Shown here: positions 61,670-64,000 of the stretch, piece after piece | How the letters are laid out: each line of letters starts with the position of its first letter | Position numbering within the stretch: the stretch's first letter is position 1 | Assembly: GCF_014203535.1 (NCBI RefSeq) | Contig: NZ_JACHJI010000014.1 | Coordinates: 124,001 to 188,000, forward strand | From: Streptomyces griseomycini | Lineage (GTDB): Bacteria > Actinomycetota > Actinomycetes > Streptomycetales > Streptomycetaceae | Reading direction: 5' to 3' | Length of the DNA: 64,000 nucleotides | Made by a program: the position numbers and the translations under genes | Notes under the pieces: model-generated | Told to the model about the DNA's origin: nothing | The model's database searches: none | The model's input: only the letters and a program-made list of their open reading frames with translations

Positions 61670-62068
61670 CGCGACCGAGGCGGTGTCGGCGCTGCGTGAT
61701 GGGCTGCCCGCGCGCAACGGCGGCAGCAGTTGCCGGGTGAGCAGCACAGGGCCCAGATGGTCCACCGCCGGCCGCTGCTGGTGCCCGTCCGCTGACATGC
61801 TTCGGCTGGTGCCGTTCCAGGTGAAGCCCGCACCTGCGTCGTTGACCAGCACGTCGAGGCGATCGTGCCGTGCCGCCACTTCGGCCGCGAGTCGCTGGGT
61901 CTCGGCCAGAGCGGACCGGTCGGCGATGTAATGCTCGGCCCCGAAACGCTGCGCGATCGGCACCGGCCGCTGCGGGGCACGACCGTGCGGAAGCAACTGG
62001 TGCACGACTTCCGCAAGCTCCTCGGCCAGAGCGAGACCGGGACCGTTCGTCGCTCCGGTGATCGGAAT
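61670..62068 (-). pseudogene. Broken short-chain dehydrogenase gene
   Basis: The minus strand encodes pieces of one SDR: SIPITGATNGPGLALAEELA (cofactor loop with a Pro in place of the usual Ile/Leu), ADRSALAETQRLAAEVAARH, DRLDVLVNDAGAGF (NNAG changed to NDAG), and DHLGPVLLTRQLLPPLRAG. The segment between the first two pieces is scrambled, and nothing after LRAG shows the Tyr-x-x-x-Lys motif. The frame then runs open into the neighbouring genes. It is a degraded gene. Confidence 0.6.
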
Positions 62069-62144
62069 CGACGCCTGGCGTGACCTTCCCGTGCAGGAGG
62101 ACGGCCCGGCGCCCAGGTGGGCGCTGGGCCAGGTCATGATCTGA

Positions 62145-63602
62145 TCAGTGAGCGGACCGGGTGTGGTCCTGCTCCACGTACACCTTGAGGGCCTGGAACT
62201 CCTCGATCGCGCGCGGGCCGCACAGGTAGCCGTAACCGCTTCCCTTGACGCCGCCCTCCTCGAAGTCCTCGCTGATGGCTCCCCAGGTGTTGATCCATAC
62301 CGTGCCGGTGCGGATGCGCCGGGCGATCCGGCGGGCCTTCATCGAGTCCGAACTGAACACCGAGGCGGCCAGGCCGTAGATGGTGGCGTTCGCCTTGGTC
62401 ACGGCGTCGTCCTCGTCATCGAAGATCTCGAACGTCTGGACCGGACCGAAGACCTCTTCCTGCACGATCCGGACGTCGGTGCGGTCCACCTCGATCAGGC
62501 TCGGCCGGTAGAACGCGCCGGCGGCCAGCGGGCCGTCGGTGACCACACCGCCGCGCAGAAGTACCGTGCCGTACGAGGTGGCTTCCTCGACGATCGCGTC
62601 CACCCGCTGGGCGGACGCCCGGTCGATCACCGGGCCGAGCTGGGCCTTCTCGTCGTCGCCCGACCCGAGCCGCACCTGCGCGAGCGCGGCGGTGAGCCGA
62701 GTGCGCACCTGGTCGGCGATGTCCCGGTGAACCAGTACACGGGAGCCGGTGCAGCAGAACTGCCCGTTCATCAGCACCAGCGACTGCACCACGGTGGGGA
62801 TCACCATGTCCAGATCGGCGTCGGGAAAGATCACCATGGGCGCCTTGCCGCCCAGTTCCAGACCGAGCCGCTTGAGTGTGGTGGAGGCCGCGGCCGCGAT
62901 ACGGCGCCCGACCGGCGTACTGCCGGTGTAGTTGATCACGTCGACCTTGTCCGAGGAGACCAGGAACGGGGCCCCGGTGTTGCCGGACTCGGTGAACACG
63001 CTGACCACGCCCGCCGGGATCTCCGGGACCGAGGCCAGGACCTGCGCGAAAAGCTCATTGGTCAGTGCCGTCTGAGCCGGAAGCTTGACCACGACGGTGC
63101 AGCCGGCGGCCAGCGCCGGGCCCAGTGCCCGCACGGTCAGCATGATGGGGGAGTTCCAGGGAGAAATGATCCCGGCGACACCGAGCGGCTCGGGCACCGA
63201 GTGGGTGTACTGGCCGGGTGCCGTCTCGGCGGCGCGCCCGGCGGTCTGGGTGCGCGCAGAGGCCGCCGCGTACCGCAGCCACCCGACTGCACCGCTGACC
63301 TCCCACGTGGTCTCACCCAGCAGCTTGCCGTTCTCCCGGGACAACATGGCCGCAACCTCGGGTACCCGGGCCTCGAGGGCGTCGGCCAGCCGGCTGAGCG
63401 CGGTCGCCCGGAGCGAGGGAGTGCGCGCCCATTCGGTGGTCTCGAACGCGGCGGCGGCTGCGTCCACGGCGGCCGAGGCCTCCGCCTCGCCACCGTCGTG
63501 GAACGAGCCGACGACGGTGCCGTCGGCCGGGTTGACCGATTCCAGAACCGAGCCGGAGCCGGTCCACTGTCCGTTGATCCAGTGCTGCGCGATGGTGTTC
63601 AT
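62145..63602 (-). CDS. NAD(P)-dependent aldehyde dehydrogenase
   Basis: The 485-residue protein has the ALDH superfamily landmarks: ISPWNSPIMLTVRALGPALA (Asn169-type oxyanion residue), the cofactor loop NYTGSTPVGRRI, LELGGKAPMVIFPDAD with the general-base Glu, the catalytic Cys in QFCCTGSRV, and EEVFGPVQTFEIFDDEDDAV. It oxidises an aldehyde to the acid; resemblance is to benzaldehyde/aromatic or short-chain aldehyde dehydrogenases, but substrate is not readable. Its upstream region and start codon lie in copy 2 of the 166-bp repeat, so it should be expressed in the same way as the hydrolase at 56559. Confidence 0.93.
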   Translation of the reverse strand: MNTIAQHWINGQWTGSGSVLESVNPADGTVVGSFHDGGEAEASAAVDAAAAAFETTEWARTPSLRATALSRLADALEARVPEVAAMLSRENGKLLGETTWEVSGAVGWLRYAAASARTQTAGRAAETAPGQYTHSVPEPLGVAGIISPWNSPIMLTVRALGPALAAGCTVVVKLPAQTALTNELFAQVLASVPEIPAGVVSVFTESGNTGAPFLVSSDKVDVINYTGSTPVGRRIAAAASTTLKRLGLELGGKAPMVIFPDADLDMVIPTVVQSLVLMNGQFCCTGSRVLVHRDIADQVRTRLTAALAQVRLGSGDDEKAQLGPVIDRASAQRVDAIVEEATSYGTVLLRGGVVTDGPLAAGAFYRPSLIEVDRTDVRIVQEEVFGPVQTFEIFDDEDDAVTKANATIYGLAASVFSSDSMKARRIARRIRTGTVWINTWGAISEDFEEGGVKGSGYGYLCGPRAIEEFQALKVYVEQDHTRSAH

Positions 63603-63765
63603 GGTCCGCTCCTCGTGGTCTCACCCGGGTACCGGGCGGATTCGATGTCTCCACGAGAATGGCTCGGCCACCGTGCCGACAGCCTCCGTCAGCTGACTGA
63701 CATCCGGCCGACGGCTCGCTCACGTCAGTACCGGGGCAGTGCTGAGACCCGACCGGTGGCTCTCA
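63600..63765. repeat. 166-bp direct repeat, copy 2 (upstream region of the aldehyde dehydrogenase gene)
   Basis: This copy lies exactly 7043 bases after copy 1 and has the same orientation. It spans the aldehyde dehydrogenase ATG, its Shine-Dalgarno, the GTCAGCTGAC palindrome (63688-63697) and, at its far end, the stop codon of the next upstream gene. The 20-bp element at 63767-63786 directly abuts its end. Confidence 0.95.
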
Positions 63766-64000
63766 GTGGACGTTGAGTCCGCTTCTGGTAGCGGCCTCGT
63801 CCGGGTTGAGTGAGGAAGCCTTGGCGGTGAGGTGTCCGAGGCGGCTGCGGGTGAGGTCGACGGATGCCTCGTCGGTGGGCATGCCGAGGCGTTCGTGCAG
63901 TTCACGGGCTCGGAACTCTTGATCGGGATGCTGGTTGAAGGTGTTCACGATGGCCTGGTAGGCGGTGTTCGTCTCGGGCGGTGCGGGGTGGCCTGAAGCC
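63763..64000 (-). CDS. 3' part of an unidentified gene (partial)
   Basis: The minus-strand frame stays open to the right edge and encodes at its end YQAIVNTFNQHPDQEFRARE, LHERLGMPTDEASVDLTRSR, LGHLTAKASSLNPDEAATRS and GLNVH. The first part looks like a winged-helix segment of the kind carried by small regulatory or IS-associated proteins in Streptomyces. I do not recognise the family. The stop codon lies in the terminal bases of the 166-bp repeat, and the last six codons lie in the 20-bp element shared with 54389. An internal start at 63948 is possible. Confidence 0.5.
   Translation of the reverse strand, partial: ASGHPAPPETNTAYQAIVNTFNQHPDQEFRARELHERLGMPTDEASVDLTRSRLGHLTAKASSLNPDEAATRSGLNVH

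Overview
The base composition (very high GC, GC-rich third codon positions, frequent GTG starts, promoters whose -10 box sits about 7 nt before the start codon) and the gene content (lasso peptide cluster of citrulassin type, PucR/GntR-FCD/LAL regulators, DUF3558/DUF6278/DUF6328 proteins) point to a Streptomyces or very close actinobacterial chromosome, probably towards an arm. I saw no tRNA, rRNA, CRISPR array or prophage. All assignments come from reading the sequence and from memory of the families; no database was searched.

Layout. (1) 1-4218: organosulfur use: the end of a DszA/NtaA-type flavin monooxygenase, a TauD-type dioxygenase, a cysteine-free Rrf2 regulator, a short RHVDL-type leader peptide with an operator-like palindrome, and an SsuA-like lipoprotein. 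(2) 4249-7088 (-): macro-domain protein, FAD oxidoreductase, inositol-monophosphatase-like enzyme. (3) 7189-21321: a sialic acid utilisation locus. One GntR/FCD regulator lies between two copies of an identical 17-bp operator. To its left (-) are an esterase, a secreted sialidase, an N-acetylneuraminate lyase-like protein, a ROK kinase, NanE and a gamma-glutamyltransferase-like protein. To its right (+) is a dipeptide-type ABC transporter in which the second permease and the first ATPase are one polypeptide. (4) 21437-26762: small membrane protein, domain-swapped lipoate ligase, frameshifted crtU remnant, DUF3558 protein, secreted CAP protein behind a Crp-like site. (5) 26773-35537 (-): reductive pyrimidine/hydantoin catabolism with NCS1 permease, F420/FMN oxidoreductase, dihydropyrimidinase, two paralogous carbamoyl amidohydrolases, PucR regulator and class III aminotransferase. 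(6) 35671-38355: hypothetical protein; divergent HTH regulator and methionine aminopeptidase over a palindromic leaderless promoter. (7) 38933-43712: lasso peptide cluster (precursor, cyclase, RRE protein, peptidase, exporter), followed by a ClpC-type unfoldase. (8) 46406-53009: gamma-glutamyltransferase, hypotheticals, exonuclease III, MBL hydrolase, PcaL-like fusion.

(9) From about 53.0 kb the sequence looks like a decayed accessory region. It holds an IS110 transposase tail abutting a DsbA-like tail, a frameshifted P1-peptidase tail, a broken SDR gene, and a 166-bp direct duplication (3 mismatches) that puts the same upstream region in front of an alpha/beta hydrolase (56559) and an aldehyde dehydrogenase (63602). 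The hydrolase has cysteine at the nucleophile position. The intact genes here (SDR, ABM monooxygenase, hydrolase, LAL regulator, ltrA, aldehyde dehydrogenase) suggest oxidative or aldehyde stress functions, but that is inference.

Most notable items: the citrulassin-family lasso precursor at 39115; the sialic acid regulon with identical inverted operators and a permease-ATPase fusion; the sulfur leader peptide/palindrome; the duplicated upstream region; and two alpha/beta hydrolases with altered nucleophile elbows (Cys95 at 55735-56559, Ala92 at 51711-53009).
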